Below, piece by piece: positions 8,461 through 17,218 of a DNA stretch of 64,000 nt. The DNA is taken from contig JAIBCB010000003.1 in the NCBI GenBank assembly GCA_019694355.1, positions 558,001 through 622,000 of the forward strand, written 5' to 3'. The number at the start of each line of letters is the position of its first letter. Positions within the stretch are counted from its first letter, which is position 1. The notes beneath the pieces are model-generated. The model saw nothing but the letters and a program-made list of their open reading frames with translations, did not search any database and was not told where the DNA came from. The stretch is from Pyrinomonadaceae bacterium. GTDB taxonomy: Bacteria > Acidobacteriota > Blastocatellia > Pyrinomonadales > Pyrinomonadaceae. Both the position numbers and the translations under genes were made by a program.

Positions 8461-10176
8461 TCATTTCAAGTTACTTGATTCCGTCTTGCCCCAACCGTAG
8501 CCGGGTTTGAAGATCTCAGTAATTATTGGCTGCGGTTTCTTGGCCAAATAGTTCTTGACCGAAAGGCTGTTCGTCTCTCTGACCTTCTTCCTCATTTCCG
8601 GCGTCAACGAGCCGAGCAGTTTTTCTGTCAGGCTCCAAGGCGGATTGTAGTTCTTGTTCATGAGTATGTATGCATACACGACGTAGAAATCAATATATGC
8701 CATCTCGAGAAGTTTGTTTCCGAGAAGGTCGCCGATCTCTTTCTCTTGCTTGCCGCTTTTCTGCAATCCGGCGGCAAGATTTAGGAACGCCACGCCTCGA
8801 TGCCAGGATGGGTTTTGCTGAGTCAAAGCAAACGCCATCTCTTGTCTAAACTTCGATTCGAGCGGCTCGGGAGCAGGTTTTACAACGAAAGGAGCACTCG
8901 GCTCTGCCGGTGTGGTCGCAGGTGTTGCGGGCTGTGAAGTCGTAGCGACCTGCGGCGTTGCGGGCTTTGTCGTTCGGTTGGCAGGCTTCGGCGGTTCTGA
9001 TCTCACCGGAGTCTTTTCGTCGAGCATATCGAGCTCAGCTTGAGCGACCTTGCGAAGGCCGCTCGCTTCCATTGACTTTGTGAAATCGGCACGTGCAAGC
9101 AGCTTATTGCCCTTCTTCGCATGAACGCGGCCACGCAGGAAATACGCGACAAAGCTCTTCGGGCTATCCGCGATCGCTTTGTTCACATCCGCCAAGGCGA
9201 GCTCGAGCTTGTTCTGTTCAAAATAGAGTTCGCCGCGACTATAGAAGGCGTTGTTCTTGGCGATCTTGACCGACGGATGAGCTTCAGGCATCGCGATGAT
9301 TTTGCTATATTCTGCGATGGCCAGATTAACCTGCTCGTTCCTCTTGTAAGCGTTTGCAAGATCGCCGATCAGGCTTGCGTCGTTGGGCGTGAACTTTACG
9401 GCCTCCTTAAAATCGGCGACAGCACCCGCAAAATCATCCAACTGAAGCCGTGCCCTCGCTCGGCCGGCGTAACTATAAGAATCAACCGGCTGATAATATT
9501 TGACCGCTTTGCGAAAAAGGTCTTTGATCTCGCGGTCGCGCTTGTCGTCCTCGCGGATCTCTTCCGCCGTCCGCTTATCGCCGCGAACGGTCGAATAGCT
9601 CAGCATCACGATCTCATAAAGCCCCCTGGTGACGAGACTCTGGGCATATTCATTCCCGATCTTGGTTAGCTGGGTCTTCGCCGTGGAAAATTGTGGGTGC
9701 TCTTCATATTTTGGATAGACCTCAATGAACTTTTGCAGATCGATGATCGCCGGTTCGAGATCCTTCTCGAGCTTGTAAACCTGAGAGCGTGCATAATAGA
9801 TGCCGTAAGAGGGAGCTCCGGGCTGCAGCTCGATCGCTTTCGAAAAATCGGCGATAGCGTTCAGGCTGTTCTGGCTCTTTGGCGGCTTTTCGCCCGGCTT
9901 CAGGTTCCCCGATATTTCGGCCTCCAGCATATAGGTCTTTTTCGGTTCGTCTACTCGTTTGTTCAAGTAGCAAAGCCCGCGGCTGTAATAAACGCCCGCG
10001 ACATCTGCCCGGAAGCGTATAACCTCGGTGTATTCGCGAATTGCGTCGTCCCAACGCTTCGCCTTGAAATGCTCCTGCCCGCGGGCGTAGATCTCCTGAA
10101 CCTCGGGCTGAGAAAATGCTGTGGCCGCCGCACACAGAACGAACATGATCGAAAGTAGGAGGATCTTTTTTGACAT
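8461..10176 (-). CDS. Exported TPR-repeat protein (571 aa)
   Basis: Signal peptide at residues 1-22 (ends AFSQ), then tetratricopeptide repeats. A clear TPR begins at about residue 25 (YARGQEHFKAKRWDDAIREYTEVIRF) and more lie between residues 220 and 365. A Pro/Thr/Ala-rich linker (about 385-430) separates these from a C-terminal helical region. Likely a periplasmic scaffold; no enzymatic motif is seen. It is about 380 bases downstream of another exported TPR gene in the same direction, and a decayed mqnE fragment lies between them. Confidence 0.8.
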   Translation of the reverse strand: MSKKILLLSIMFVLCAAATAFSQPEVQEIYARGQEHFKAKRWDDAIREYTEVIRFRADVAGVYYSRGLCYLNKRVDEPKKTYMLEAEISGNLKPGEKPPKSQNSLNAIADFSKAIELQPGAPSYGIYYARSQVYKLEKDLEPAIIDLQKFIEVYPKYEEHPQFSTAKTQLTKIGNEYAQSLVTRGLYEIVMLSYSTVRGDKRTAEEIREDDKRDREIKDLFRKAVKYYQPVDSYSYAGRARARLQLDDFAGAVADFKEAVKFTPNDASLIGDLANAYKRNEQVNLAIAEYSKIIAMPEAHPSVKIAKNNAFYSRGELYFEQNKLELALADVNKAIADSPKSFVAYFLRGRVHAKKGNKLLARADFTKSMEASGLRKVAQAELDMLDEKTPVRSEPPKPANRTTKPATPQVATTSQPATPATTPAEPSAPFVVKPAPEPLESKFRQEMAFALTQQNPSWHRGVAFLNLAAGLQKSGKQEKEIGDLLGNKLLEMAYIDFYVVYAYILMNKNYNPPWSLTEKLLGSLTPEMRKKVRETNSLSVKNYLAKKPQPIITEIFKPGYGWGKTESSNLK

Positions 10177-10373
10177 ATTTTGGAATCGTACCTGAAATAG
10201 GCCGTATGGATTTTGTATTCTAGCGATTTTCGGTGACTTTATCTAGCAATATCAACCGCTTCACGCGCTAACTTTGCAGCATTTTCTGTTGCGTGGGGCT
10301 TTCGCGGTTCATTGAAGGTCTGAGGTGCTAAGGACATCGGCACAATATGAATCTGCGACGACCCAGGCGCATG

Positions 10374-10530
10374 AGTGTTCAACAGCTTCGAAGCCGGCAC
10401 GTTCGACTCATTTCGATGATCTCCTTCCTGGTCTTTTTAACTTCACCCTCGGCGGAGTAACGCACGTGTGAGTTGGCGGCGGCAGATAATTGTACCGTCC
10501 GTGTCGTGGCGCCTAAATGAGCGATGTCGA
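10374..10530 (-). pseudogene. Decayed fragment of the mqnE 3' end (copy A)
   Basis: On the minus strand this stretch decodes in pieces as HLGATTRTV, then YSAEGEVKKTRKEIIEM, which lines up with the MqnE C-terminus [11 protein letters not shown] ... [19 protein letters not shown] at 17.7-17.85 kb. A frameshift then breaks the reading frame. It is the most distant of five such copies, all in mqnE's orientation and all downstream of it. It occupies most of the gap between the two TPR genes; the remaining 10177-10373 shows nothing else I recognise. Confidence 0.72.
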
Positions 10531-10553
10531 ACTTTCCCTGCCGGATCTCATTT

Positions 10554-12407
10554 TTAACAAGCTTGTAGGCCGACCTTGAGCTGAGCTTGGGTGCGATCGA
10601 TCGACTGGAGGGTATTGTCATAATGCTCACGCAGTTTCGTGCCACGCTGAATGTTGCTCCCGATCGAAAGCAGCCTCGAGCGCAGATCGCCGATCGTTCC
10701 GGAAAACGTGAAGGTCGCATCGCATTTCTGCTTGAGTGTACGGCCGCTGCCGGTGCTCGCCTGAAATGTGGAATACGCTTTGTTGGCTTGGGCGGCGATC
10801 TCATTGATGCGGGCTGCCATTTCGATCTCATAGACCTTGTTGGCGGCCGCACGGTTTGCTGACACTTGCGGGCTGAGCCTCAATCGTTCCAAACCTGCTG
10901 TTGCATCGGGGTTGATCGGATTGATCTGAAGCGAATCGGCATAAGCGACAGCAGCCTTATCGACCTCGCCGAGCTCCGTCAGAGCATCACCTTTACGCCA
11001 GTAAAGTTCAGCCATGATCGGCGCGTCGGCGGTGTTCGTGCCGCCGTAATTCGATCTCAGAATGCCGATCGCGGCATCGTATTCGGCGACCGCCGCACGT
11101 TCGTTGTTCTTCACCTCAGAATAGACACGGCCGCGGATGATGCGGGTCTTTACGTCCGCACCGTTATTCGCGAAAGACTTTCCGGCATATTCGCTGTTCG
11201 GGATATTCGACAAAATGCGCTGCTCTTTCCAGGCGAGCAGCTGGATCTGCTTGTCGGGATGGCCGAGGAGAAGCTTTGCGCGCTCGTAGCGGGCCAGAAT
11301 GCTGTAATCCGGAGCGTTTCGGTCACGGCTGACGCCATCCTGTATGTTGAGCGCGTGGTTGAGAACTTCGAGGAACTCGTTGCGGGCCTTCATCTCGATC
11401 GCCTTCCCCCTTCTGCGGGCCGATTCGAGCCAGAAGATCGCGTCGTTGTAAAACCACTGGGCATTTCCGTACGTAAGTGATTCGGGATACCCGACCTGAT
11501 TCACCACGCGCTTGAACTCGGTCTCGTGAAACAAGCTGTCATCCCTAAGATTCGGGTCCTCTTTCTCGACGGTAAATAGCGAAATGGCGCCTCCGCCCGG
11601 GCATTGGTAGGCGCGCAGATCATGCACGTATCGGTCGAACGGTTTCTCCGGGGACTTTCGCCCCGCGGGTTTGCAGGTGTAGCCGTCCTTGGCGAAAGCC
11701 AAATAGACCCATGACGCTTTCCAAGCCGGCTGCATTGCCACAGCCTTTTCGAAATTCTGCTTGGCGTTCGCCTTGTCGCCGAGAGACGCGTAACACTGGC
11801 CGAGCCGCAAGTGATACCACGCGTCGTTGTCCTTTTTGTATTCCGGATGTGCCATCACGCCCTTGATAGCGTTCACACACCCTTGCATGTCGCGTGCGTA
11901 GTATGCGGCGGCGGCTTTGCCTCTTAGTGCGGGAAGGGAAGCGGGGTCCATCGCCAGGGCCTTTGAATACTCACGGTCCGCTTCAAGGCCGAGCTTGGCG
12001 GCGAAATACAGATCGCCGAGAAGGAGGCGATTCCGCACGTTCTCCGGTTTGTTCTGTATCGCGTAAAGAAAGTCGGCACGAGCCTTTGCGAAGTGTTTGG
12101 AATCGCCGGTGCTGGTGTAGAGAGCGAAGTGGGCCCGGCCGCGATTCAGCTGGGTACCGCCATAAGCTTCCGGTGCGTATGCCAGAAACTTGTTCGCTTC
12201 CTCGACCGCCTTTTCATAATTACCGGCGTCGAACTCGGCGGCAACTTTTTCCCCTATCGGATCAAGCAACTCACTGCCCCAAAGCCTCTGCTCCGCAGCG
12301 GCAGTCTCAGCATCCATCTCCTGATATGTCTGAGCCAATGAACCGGCGGGTGTGAAAAGAAGAAATGCAACGATGAAGAATATCGATAAACCTTTTGGGA
12401 AGTTCAT
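10554..12407 (-). CDS. Exported TPR-repeat protein (617 aa)
   Basis: Signal peptide at residues 1-25 (ends SLAQ) and several tetratricopeptide repeats. Examples are AKARADFLYAIQNKPENVRN near residue 98, HLRLGQCYASLGDKANAKQN near 205, and a late repeat LTELGEVDKAAVAYADSLQI near 480. The C-terminal 120 residues are coiled-coil-like. Expected in the periplasm as a protein-interaction scaffold. It is similar in design to the next gene downstream but not a close duplicate. No partner can be named. Confidence 0.8.
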   Translation of the reverse strand: MNFPKGLSIFFIVAFLLFTPAGSLAQTYQEMDAETAAAEQRLWGSELLDPIGEKVAAEFDAGNYEKAVEEANKFLAYAPEAYGGTQLNRGRAHFALYTSTGDSKHFAKARADFLYAIQNKPENVRNRLLLGDLYFAAKLGLEADREYSKALAMDPASLPALRGKAAAAYYARDMQGCVNAIKGVMAHPEYKKDNDAWYHLRLGQCYASLGDKANAKQNFEKAVAMQPAWKASWVYLAFAKDGYTCKPAGRKSPEKPFDRYVHDLRAYQCPGGGAISLFTVEKEDPNLRDDSLFHETEFKRVVNQVGYPESLTYGNAQWFYNDAIFWLESARRRGKAIEMKARNEFLEVLNHALNIQDGVSRDRNAPDYSILARYERAKLLLGHPDKQIQLLAWKEQRILSNIPNSEYAGKSFANNGADVKTRIIRGRVYSEVKNNERAAVAEYDAAIGILRSNYGGTNTADAPIMAELYWRKGDALTELGEVDKAAVAYADSLQINPINPDATAGLERLRLSPQVSANRAAANKVYEIEMAARINEIAAQANKAYSTFQASTGSGRTLKQKCDATFTFSGTIGDLRSRLLSIGSNIQRGTKLREHYDNTLQSIDRTQAQLKVGLQAC

Positions 12408-12527
12408 GCCTTGTTAGCGTTGGTACAACCTGCTCTGCATATTGTCGGGCAAGTCACCGGCTCAAGCAAGCCTGTCTGCAACCCATTCGGCTCCCCAGCT
12501 ATTTGCCAAGATAGACAAGCATTCGTG

Positions 12528-13988
12528 TTAGTCGTCTTTTGCACGTTTACAAGATGGGAAAGGAAACCGTAGTTCGATCTCACTCAGGTCCGTGATCGGA
12601 TCAACCTTGATTTCGGTAGTTTCGAGTGTCGGCACACTACTACCGCTCGCCTTGATAGCGGCTTCGAGCTTCGGACAATTCTCATATTCGCCCGAGTAGG
12701 TGATGAGGGTTCCGACGATAGAACCTTTCGTGCCTTTGATTAGCTTTATTGAAAACTCGCCGTTCTCGTTGGTCTTGGTGTTTATATCCGAGTCGTAACT
12801 ATTGCGCCGGGGGACACCCGAGTCCTTAAAAAACTCGACGAATTCATTCGGCACCGGCTTGCCGTCCTCAAAAAGTAGACGACCGGAATAGACTACGGTC
12901 TCTAAAGTCTTCGGGGCCGTGACGAGTAGATTGATTAGGTGGTCGCCCGGCCCAATACTAATCTTGGCAGCGTCGGAACGCTCTACTTTATTAGGATAAT
13001 AGAAGCGCCCAAAGGGGTGATCACCGTTCATCTTCCCGTCATTATTTACGATCAGTACATATGAGCCAGCCGGGATCGTATCGATCTCGAAGCTTCCATT
13101 TTCATCCGTGCAATCAAACAAGAACATGTACGCTCTTGCCTTGCCTTGTGCAGGATCGAGTTCTACGCAGACGCGAGCAGTGCGTCCGTAAGCGTCATAG
13201 ACCTTGCCTTGTATCGAGTTGTCGATCACAAAGTCGAAGTTCTTTTCTACGTGGGACTTCGGCCTTAGATCTACCTCAACGAAATTTTCTTTCACTTCGG
13301 AATATCGGTCGAATTTATACCCATCTACCCGTTCGGGTTCTATCTTGTACTTTCCGGGTGGAAGATCATATATCTCGTAAACGCCATTTCGGTCGGTTCG
13401 CAACTTTATCTTTTTACCGTTACCGGTTATATACACATAGCGACCTGCCAAAAGTCTATCTTCCGAATAACCACTCTCCACGGATGCGGCGATCTCCTGT
13501 TCAAGCCGTCCCGACACTCTGGTTTTTCCTGATACTTTTGGAAGATTTTCCAGGTATAGCAGGTCTGCGGAGCGATATTTCGTTGAGCCAGAGCGGTTAC
13601 AAATGATGCCTGACCAAAGGCCGCGTTCCGACGGCTTTGCACCGAGGTAGAAAAGATACTCCTTGCCGATTTCCTCCTCCGAGAATGTCCAGACGCAGTC
13701 GGCACCGCCGCCCTGAGCGAACGGAAGCTCCTGACCAACCTTCAGATCGCCCTTGAACACCTTTTCTACCGTCAGAATCGAACGTTCTATATTTCCAACC
13801 GAATATATCTGCTTGTTCGGGTCGGGGTTTTTTTCCACAGAACGGAGTTTGAGAATCACTACATTCGGTGTCATCTCGAACTCGAGGTCGACAGTGCCGC
13901 TTGGAACGCAACTACAGGCTAAAACCCCATCGACCGTGACCAGGCTGAAAAACAAAAGGGCAAAGATCGGGAGTAGTATTCTGAGCAT
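12528..13988 (-). CDS. Exported protein with an NTR/TIMP-like CSC head and carboxypeptidase-regulatory repeats (486 aa)
   Basis: After a signal peptide the mature N-terminus begins ACSCVPSG, as in netrin/TIMP-like modules, followed by a beta-rich part with DCVWTFSEEEIGKEYLFYLG. Beta-sandwich repeats of the carboxypeptidase-regulatory type then follow, for example NGVYEIYDLPPGKYKIEP, GSFEIDTIPAGSYVLIV and a last one with GRLLFEDGKPVPNEFVEF. I start at ATG 13988 because it leads straight into the signal peptide; an in-frame start at 14069 would add 27 charged residues. The cysteine at the cleavage site could be a lipoprotein Cys, but VLAC is not an ideal lipobox. Confidence 0.72.
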   Translation of the reverse strand: MLRILLPIFALLFFSLVTVDGVLACSCVPSGTVDLEFEMTPNVVILKLRSVEKNPDPNKQIYSVGNIERSILTVEKVFKGDLKVGQELPFAQGGGADCVWTFSEEEIGKEYLFYLGAKPSERGLWSGIICNRSGSTKYRSADLLYLENLPKVSGKTRVSGRLEQEIAASVESGYSEDRLLAGRYVYITGNGKKIKLRTDRNGVYEIYDLPPGKYKIEPERVDGYKFDRYSEVKENFVEVDLRPKSHVEKNFDFVIDNSIQGKVYDAYGRTARVCVELDPAQGKARAYMFLFDCTDENGSFEIDTIPAGSYVLIVNNDGKMNGDHPFGRFYYPNKVERSDAAKISIGPGDHLINLLVTAPKTLETVVYSGRLLFEDGKPVPNEFVEFFKDSGVPRRNSYDSDINTKTNENGEFSIKLIKGTKGSIVGTLITYSGEYENCPKLEAAIKASGSSVPTLETTEIKVDPITDLSEIELRFPFPSCKRAKDD

Positions 13989-14131
13989 ATGATCAAAGGA
14001 GCGAAACGATTTTTCTGTTCGTTGCGGCAACATAGCTATTGGTTGCCTTAGCCCGTCCCACAAATGCAAGAGGGTCAGGCTTGCATAACATTGCCTTTGA
14101 TCTCACTAAGCGGCTTTGAGGCAAACCAGTG

Positions 14132-14402
14132 CGGTCGGGCTTGCTTCATCTTCAGTCTTGAACATCGAATGGCGGCTTGCCGCAAACCAGTGCGGTCGGG
14201 CTTGCCCGACCGCAGCAGGCCATTAAAAATTACAGCCCGCTTTAGCGGGCAAAAAAGATCTGTCGCAGCCACAGCCTGCTCCGAGGATTGTGGCGTAACT
14301 TGCTCGGTCAGGCAAGCCTGACCGCACTGCCATGTGGCAAGCCCTGAAAGCCGGAGCGATCAATCATCTCGATGATCCCTTGCTTGGTCATTTTGACCTC
14401 GT
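14132..14402. repeat. Composite repeat, copy 1 (REP palindromes plus mqnE tail fragment)
   Basis: About 270 bases nearly identical to 16633-16907 in the same orientation. In order: CGGTCGGGCTTGCTTCATCT, a perfect REP palindrome with 11-bp arms (14191-14214), a GCCCGC-TTTA-GCGGGC hairpin (14235-14250), a second palindrome CGGTCAGGCAAGCCTGACCG (14305-14324), then the mqnE tail fragment B. It fills the gap between the NTR-like gene and the HNH-like gene; 14403-14512 shows nothing else. Confidence 0.82.
14344..14402 (-). pseudogene. Decayed fragment of the mqnE 3' end (copy B)
   Basis: The plus-strand stretch TCATCTCGATGATCCCTTGC and its flanks match the mqnE 3' region TCATTTCGATGATCTCCTGC at 17712-17731, including the following TTGGTCATTTT. 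The last codons of mqnE are missing and the fragment is joined directly to the REP composite. It is in the orientation of mqnE. Confidence 0.7.
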
Positions 14403-14512
14403 TGTTGTCCGCCTCTCGCGAAACGCCACGTCCGACTGCGACAGATGCACCGCATTCGCATACGCCGCCCATTTCCCCGCCTCCGGCCGCCGCCTAAGTC
14501 TCGCATCGGTCA

Positions 14513-15271
14513 TCATATTCTAAAGTCTGAATCGTAGTCGATTTTTGACCAAACAACCTCACATGCGAGATATTCCGACAATACAATCTTGATTCTGACT
14601 TCCTCAAGATCATCAATTGCCAAATAGCGGTAGCGCCCTTCCTGAACCTCAATCCAATCATTACGAAGCAAGTTTTGTGTAGACTCTTCAATATCGAACG
14701 ATTTCGTGCTTAGCTGAGTAACAAAAAGCCGTTGGAATCCACGTGATCCAAGCTCTCCGAGCATTTCGACAACGTGACTCCGATCAAACTCGTCCAACTC
14801 CTCTGGTGTCATCAACCCAATTGGATACCACCAAAGCGACTTAGGTTCATCGCGGCGGACCTGACTCAGTTCAAAAGCTGCGTGGCCTTGAGCCAGTTTG
14901 CGGATAATCCTCCTAAACCGATCTGGCTCGATTCTAAACTGTGTCTGGTTTTCGTCAACAACTTTTGCGGCTTTGAGTTTGGCCGACAAGCTAGGCCTCT
15001 TACGTACGAGATTTGCAATCCGTTCGCGCGCAAAATCGTCGGGGTCTGCTGAACCAACAACTGTCGCTTCAATTACACTCGCAACATAGGCCTCGTCAGA
15101 CGAGAAATCGTTATTACAATCAACACACGCCGCTACCACAGGGAGTTGCGTCGGAAATGGACGATCCAAAAATACCGTAGATGGAACGTGCTCACGAGAT
15201 TCTTCAAGTCCCTGACAATAGAGGCAGCCTGTTACAAGCCGATCATCCGACAAATCGCGTAATTGAATCAT
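14513..15271 (-). CDS. HNH-endonuclease-like zinc-ribbon protein (252 aa), function unproven
   Basis: Residues 13-53 hold a CxxC (GCLYCQG), an EHVPS motif and a second CxxC followed by N (CVDCNND), the arrangement seen in HNH/zinc-ribbon nucleases. The remaining 200 residues are not recognised. No signal peptide. Its ATG overlaps the stop of the truncated XRE gene (ATGA), so the two are translationally coupled. Base composition is noticeably more AT-rich than neighbouring housekeeping genes, which suggests transfer. It could be a defence nuclease or a structural zinc protein. Confidence 0.6.
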   Translation of the reverse strand: MIQLRDLSDDRLVTGCLYCQGLEESREHVPSTVFLDRPFPTQLPVVAACVDCNNDFSSDEAYVASVIEATVVGSADPDDFARERIANLVRKRPSLSAKLKAAKVVDENQTQFRIEPDRFRRIIRKLAQGHAAFELSQVRRDEPKSLWWYPIGLMTPEELDEFDRSHVVEMLGELGSRGFQRLFVTQLSTKSFDIEESTQNLLRNDWIEVQEGRYRYLAIDDLEEVRIKIVLSEYLACEVVWSKIDYDSDFRI

Positions 15272-15462
15272 TGGGTACCCATGCGGTCGGCAACCGCGTC
15301 CTGCGTCAGACCTGCTCTAACGCGTGCCTTTAGCATTTCATCTATAAGCCGATATTCGGCATCCAAAGCGTTGTAGGCCTCGGTAAACCCTTTGCGTTTT
15401 GCGGCCCGGCTTAAAAATTCCTTATGGTTGTGACGAATAGGTTTGAATTTTTCGTTATCCAT
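15268..15462 (-). CDS. Truncated XRE-family antitoxin-like protein (64 aa)
   Basis: The N-terminal half resembles HigA-type antitoxins, with FTEAYNALDAEYRLIDEML, then the start of a helix-turn-helix, ARVRAGLTQDAVADRMGTQ. The frame ends there, before the recognition helix (normally ...TTQSAVARLE), so DNA binding through a complete HTH is not possible. The stop overlaps the start of the HNH-like gene. No toxin gene lies next to it. Either a decayed antitoxin or a fragment left by the event that brought in the downstream gene. It begins 14 bases after the stop of mqnE fragment C. Confidence 0.6.
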   Translation of the reverse strand: MDNEKFKPIRHNHKEFLSRAAKRKGFTEAYNALDAEYRLIDEMLKARVRAGLTQDAVADRMGTQ

Positions 15463-15475
15463 TTTTATCTCGGTT

Positions 15476-15560
15476 TTAGACGGTGTCGCGTTCGACGGCT
15501 TCGAAGCCGACGCGGGCGATCATGAAATCGAGTTCGTTTTTGTTCACTTCTTGTCGTCGC
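15476..15560 (-). pseudogene. Decayed fragment of the mqnE 3' end (copy C)
   Basis: The minus strand reads QEVNKNELDFMIARVGFEAVERDTV then a stop, which aligns with [27 protein letters not shown] near the end of MqnE. This is the best-preserved of the fragments at the C-terminal side. The XRE-like gene follows 14 bases after its stop, much as a small membrane-protein gene follows intact mqnE. Confidence 0.72.
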
Positions 15561-15647
15561 TTCAGATCATCACACGATAGCCCTAACTGGCGCGAACGAG
15601 ACCTTTGTCTGAAAGCCCAGCGAATAGAGTATTCTATGGAAGCGTCA

Positions 15648-15667
15648 CGGTCAGGCAAGCCTGACCG
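15648..15667. repeat. REP-like palindrome
   Basis: CGGTCAGGCAAGCCTGACCG, a 20-base palindrome with 9-bp arms and AA loop, identical to the copies at 14305-14324 and 16805-16824. It lies between mqnE fragment C and the histidine phosphatase gene. Confidence 0.85.
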
Positions 15668-15709
15668 CACCGCGTCGGGGCAAAGCCCCATTAGATCCGG
15701 TGGTTATTG

Positions 15710-16420
15710 CTACTTGGCTTTCGCTTTTGGCTGCCAGCCCGCACCGTCTCCGGTCCAGGTCTGTTTGTCAGCGGGGATGTGGCCGGTGTCGCTGAACGCC
15801 GCTACACGAACTGACTCATCGGCGCGTACGGCGATGACGGTGATCGACGCGTTCGCGATCGCCATTCCGCGCCACAGCTTGCCGTCGCCCGAAAGCACGC
15901 GGCTTACGAACCACCGAATAACGTTGCCGTGGCAGACGAGAACGTCGTGCACATCTCCGCCGGGCGAAGCCTGCACATACTTTGCCCAGGCCGCGTCGAG
16001 CCTTTGGTCGCATCCGGACTCGTCATCCTCCGACGGCTCTTTCTTATCTGAGGCAGAGGCCGGCGTGCACTCGTTCAATAATGGATCTCTTGTGGGCGTG
16101 AGTTTGATGGACTTGCCGATGTCGTCTGCAGTCTCGCGTGCACGCGTGTATTCGCTGCTGACGAATGTGTCGAATTTCAACCTAAGCTTCTTTAGCCGCT
16201 TCCCCATGAATCCCGCCTGTTTGTGCCCGAGTTCTACAAGATGCTTACCGGTCTTTGAATCCGCCTTGTCATCGTGATCGTATTCACCGTGTCGAATCAA
16301 GTAAATGTACCGAACGCCTTTCTCGACCTTCGGCGGGCTCTGGCCGAAACCGTATCCCGGCGTGAACGCCAAACACAATGCAATGAGTATAAAGTTGTAA
16401 GTGAATCTGCGGTTTGTCAT
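15710..16420 (-). CDS. Exported histidine phosphatase (phosphoglycerate mutase-like, 236 aa)
   Basis: Branch-1 histidine phosphatase. The catalytic motif RHGE is in YLIRHGEYDHD, the second Arg in SSEYTRARETA, and the second His in LVCHGNVIRWFV. A signal peptide at residues 1-27 (ends GFGQ) puts it in the periplasm. The layout resembles PGAM5/SixA-type phosphatases; the substrate is unknown. It sits between mqnE fragments C and D, so it may be cargo of the accessory stretch. Confidence 0.85.
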   Translation of the reverse strand: MTNRRFTYNFILIALCLAFTPGYGFGQSPPKVEKGVRYIYLIRHGEYDHDDKADSKTGKHLVELGHKQAGFMGKRLKKLRLKFDTFVSSEYTRARETADDIGKSIKLTPTRDPLLNECTPASASDKKEPSEDDESGCDQRLDAAWAKYVQASPGGDVHDVLVCHGNVIRWFVSRVLSGDGKLWRGMAIANASITVIAVRADESVRVAAFSDTGHIPADKQTWTGDGAGWQPKAKAK

Positions 16421-16632
16421 AGGGTTTTTACGATCAGCGTCGAATCGCTGATCTGGTACGGCTTAGTATTCCGTGTCGATTCATCAGCGGTCAAGCGCAT
16501 TGTGGTTGTTCGTCGCAGTGATTTTTCATCAAACGACAAAAGCGAACTGCAGCTAGCCGCGTCGCAGTGCGGTCAGGTTCGCTTGGCCATGGCAGAAGGA
16601 GAGTCTTTTCATGGCTCTGCGATATTGCAGTC
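16421..16632. other. Intergenic spacer upstream of the histidine phosphatase gene
   Basis: No coding frame is convincing. A partial REP half-site (GTGCGGTCAGG near 16568) occurs, and the composite repeat copy 2 begins right after. It presumably holds the phosphatase promoter. Confidence 0.4.
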
Positions 16633-16907
16633 CGGTCGGGCTTGCTTCATCTTCAGACTTGAACATCCAATGGCGGCTTGCCGCAAACCAGTGCGGTCGG
16701 GCTTGCCCGACCGTAGCAGGCCATTAAAATTATAGACCGCTTTAGCGGGCGAAAAGATCTGTCGCAGGCACAGCCTGCTCCGAGGATTTTAGGGGTATGT
16801 CGCACGGTCAGGCAAGCCTGACCGCACTGCTCTGGGGCAAGCCCTGAAAGCCGACGCGGTGGATTATTTTCGATGATCTCTTGTTTTGGTCATTTTGACT
16901 TCGCCGC
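16633..16907. repeat. Composite repeat, copy 2 (REP palindromes plus mqnE tail fragment)
   Basis: Near-identical direct repeat of 14132-14402, about 2.5 kb away. It contains the REP palindromes 16694-16713 (CGGTCGGGCTTGCCCGACCG) and 16805-16824 (CGGTCAGGCAAGCCTGACCG), a slightly decayed version of the GCCCGC hairpin, and then mqnE fragment D. Recombination between the copies would remove the HNH, XRE and phosphatase genes. Confidence 0.82.
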
Positions 16908-16971
16908 CGAATTCGAGCTCAGTAGCTGTAGGTGAGTTCGCCGCCATTGGTGAGGCGTAGATCTTGGGCAC
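16844..16971 (-). pseudogene. Decayed fragment of the mqnE 3' end (copy D)
   Basis: The plus-strand text matches mqnE 17695-17822 through TTCGATGATCTC, TTGGTCATTTT, TTCGCCGCC and GGTGAGTTCGCCGCC. On the minus strand the frame is broken: NGGELTYSY then a stop, and a one-base insertion in the MTKQE region. It extends further into mqnE than fragment B. Nothing else is seen in 16972-17000. Confidence 0.75.
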
Positions 16972-17000
16972 TACAAAGACGATCGAGTAGCGATGACGAC

Positions 17001-17216
17001 TCAGGCAGCTAACACGTCAACGTAGTCGCCTTTTGAATGCGGGGTTGGGATCGTTGATCCGGATTCGGTTAGGTCATCCAAATGAAACTCGATCGCTTCT
17101 TGAATGAGTTGTTTGACCTCAGCTTCGGTTTCTCCGACGGCGACGCAACCCGGAAGATCGGGAACGTATGCTCCCCAGCTTTCCTCACCTTTCTCAATTA
17201 CGATCATGTACCGCAT
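17001..17216 (-). CDS. hicB: HicB-family antitoxin (71 aa), toxin partner lost
   Basis: Short HicB antitoxin: MRYMIVIEKGEESWGAYVPD then LPGCVAVGETEAEVKQLIQEA, the partial RNase H-like fold of HicB. It normally neutralises the mRNA interferase HicA, encoded just upstream. Here only the last 25 codons of hicA remain, ending 2 bases before the hicB start, so the antitoxin is orphaned. It lies between mqnE fragments D and E. Confidence 0.85.
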   Translation of the reverse strand: MRYMIVIEKGEESWGAYVPDLPGCVAVGETEAEVKQLIQEAIEFHLDDLTESGSTIPTPHSKGDYVDVLAA

Positions 17217-17218
17217 AA

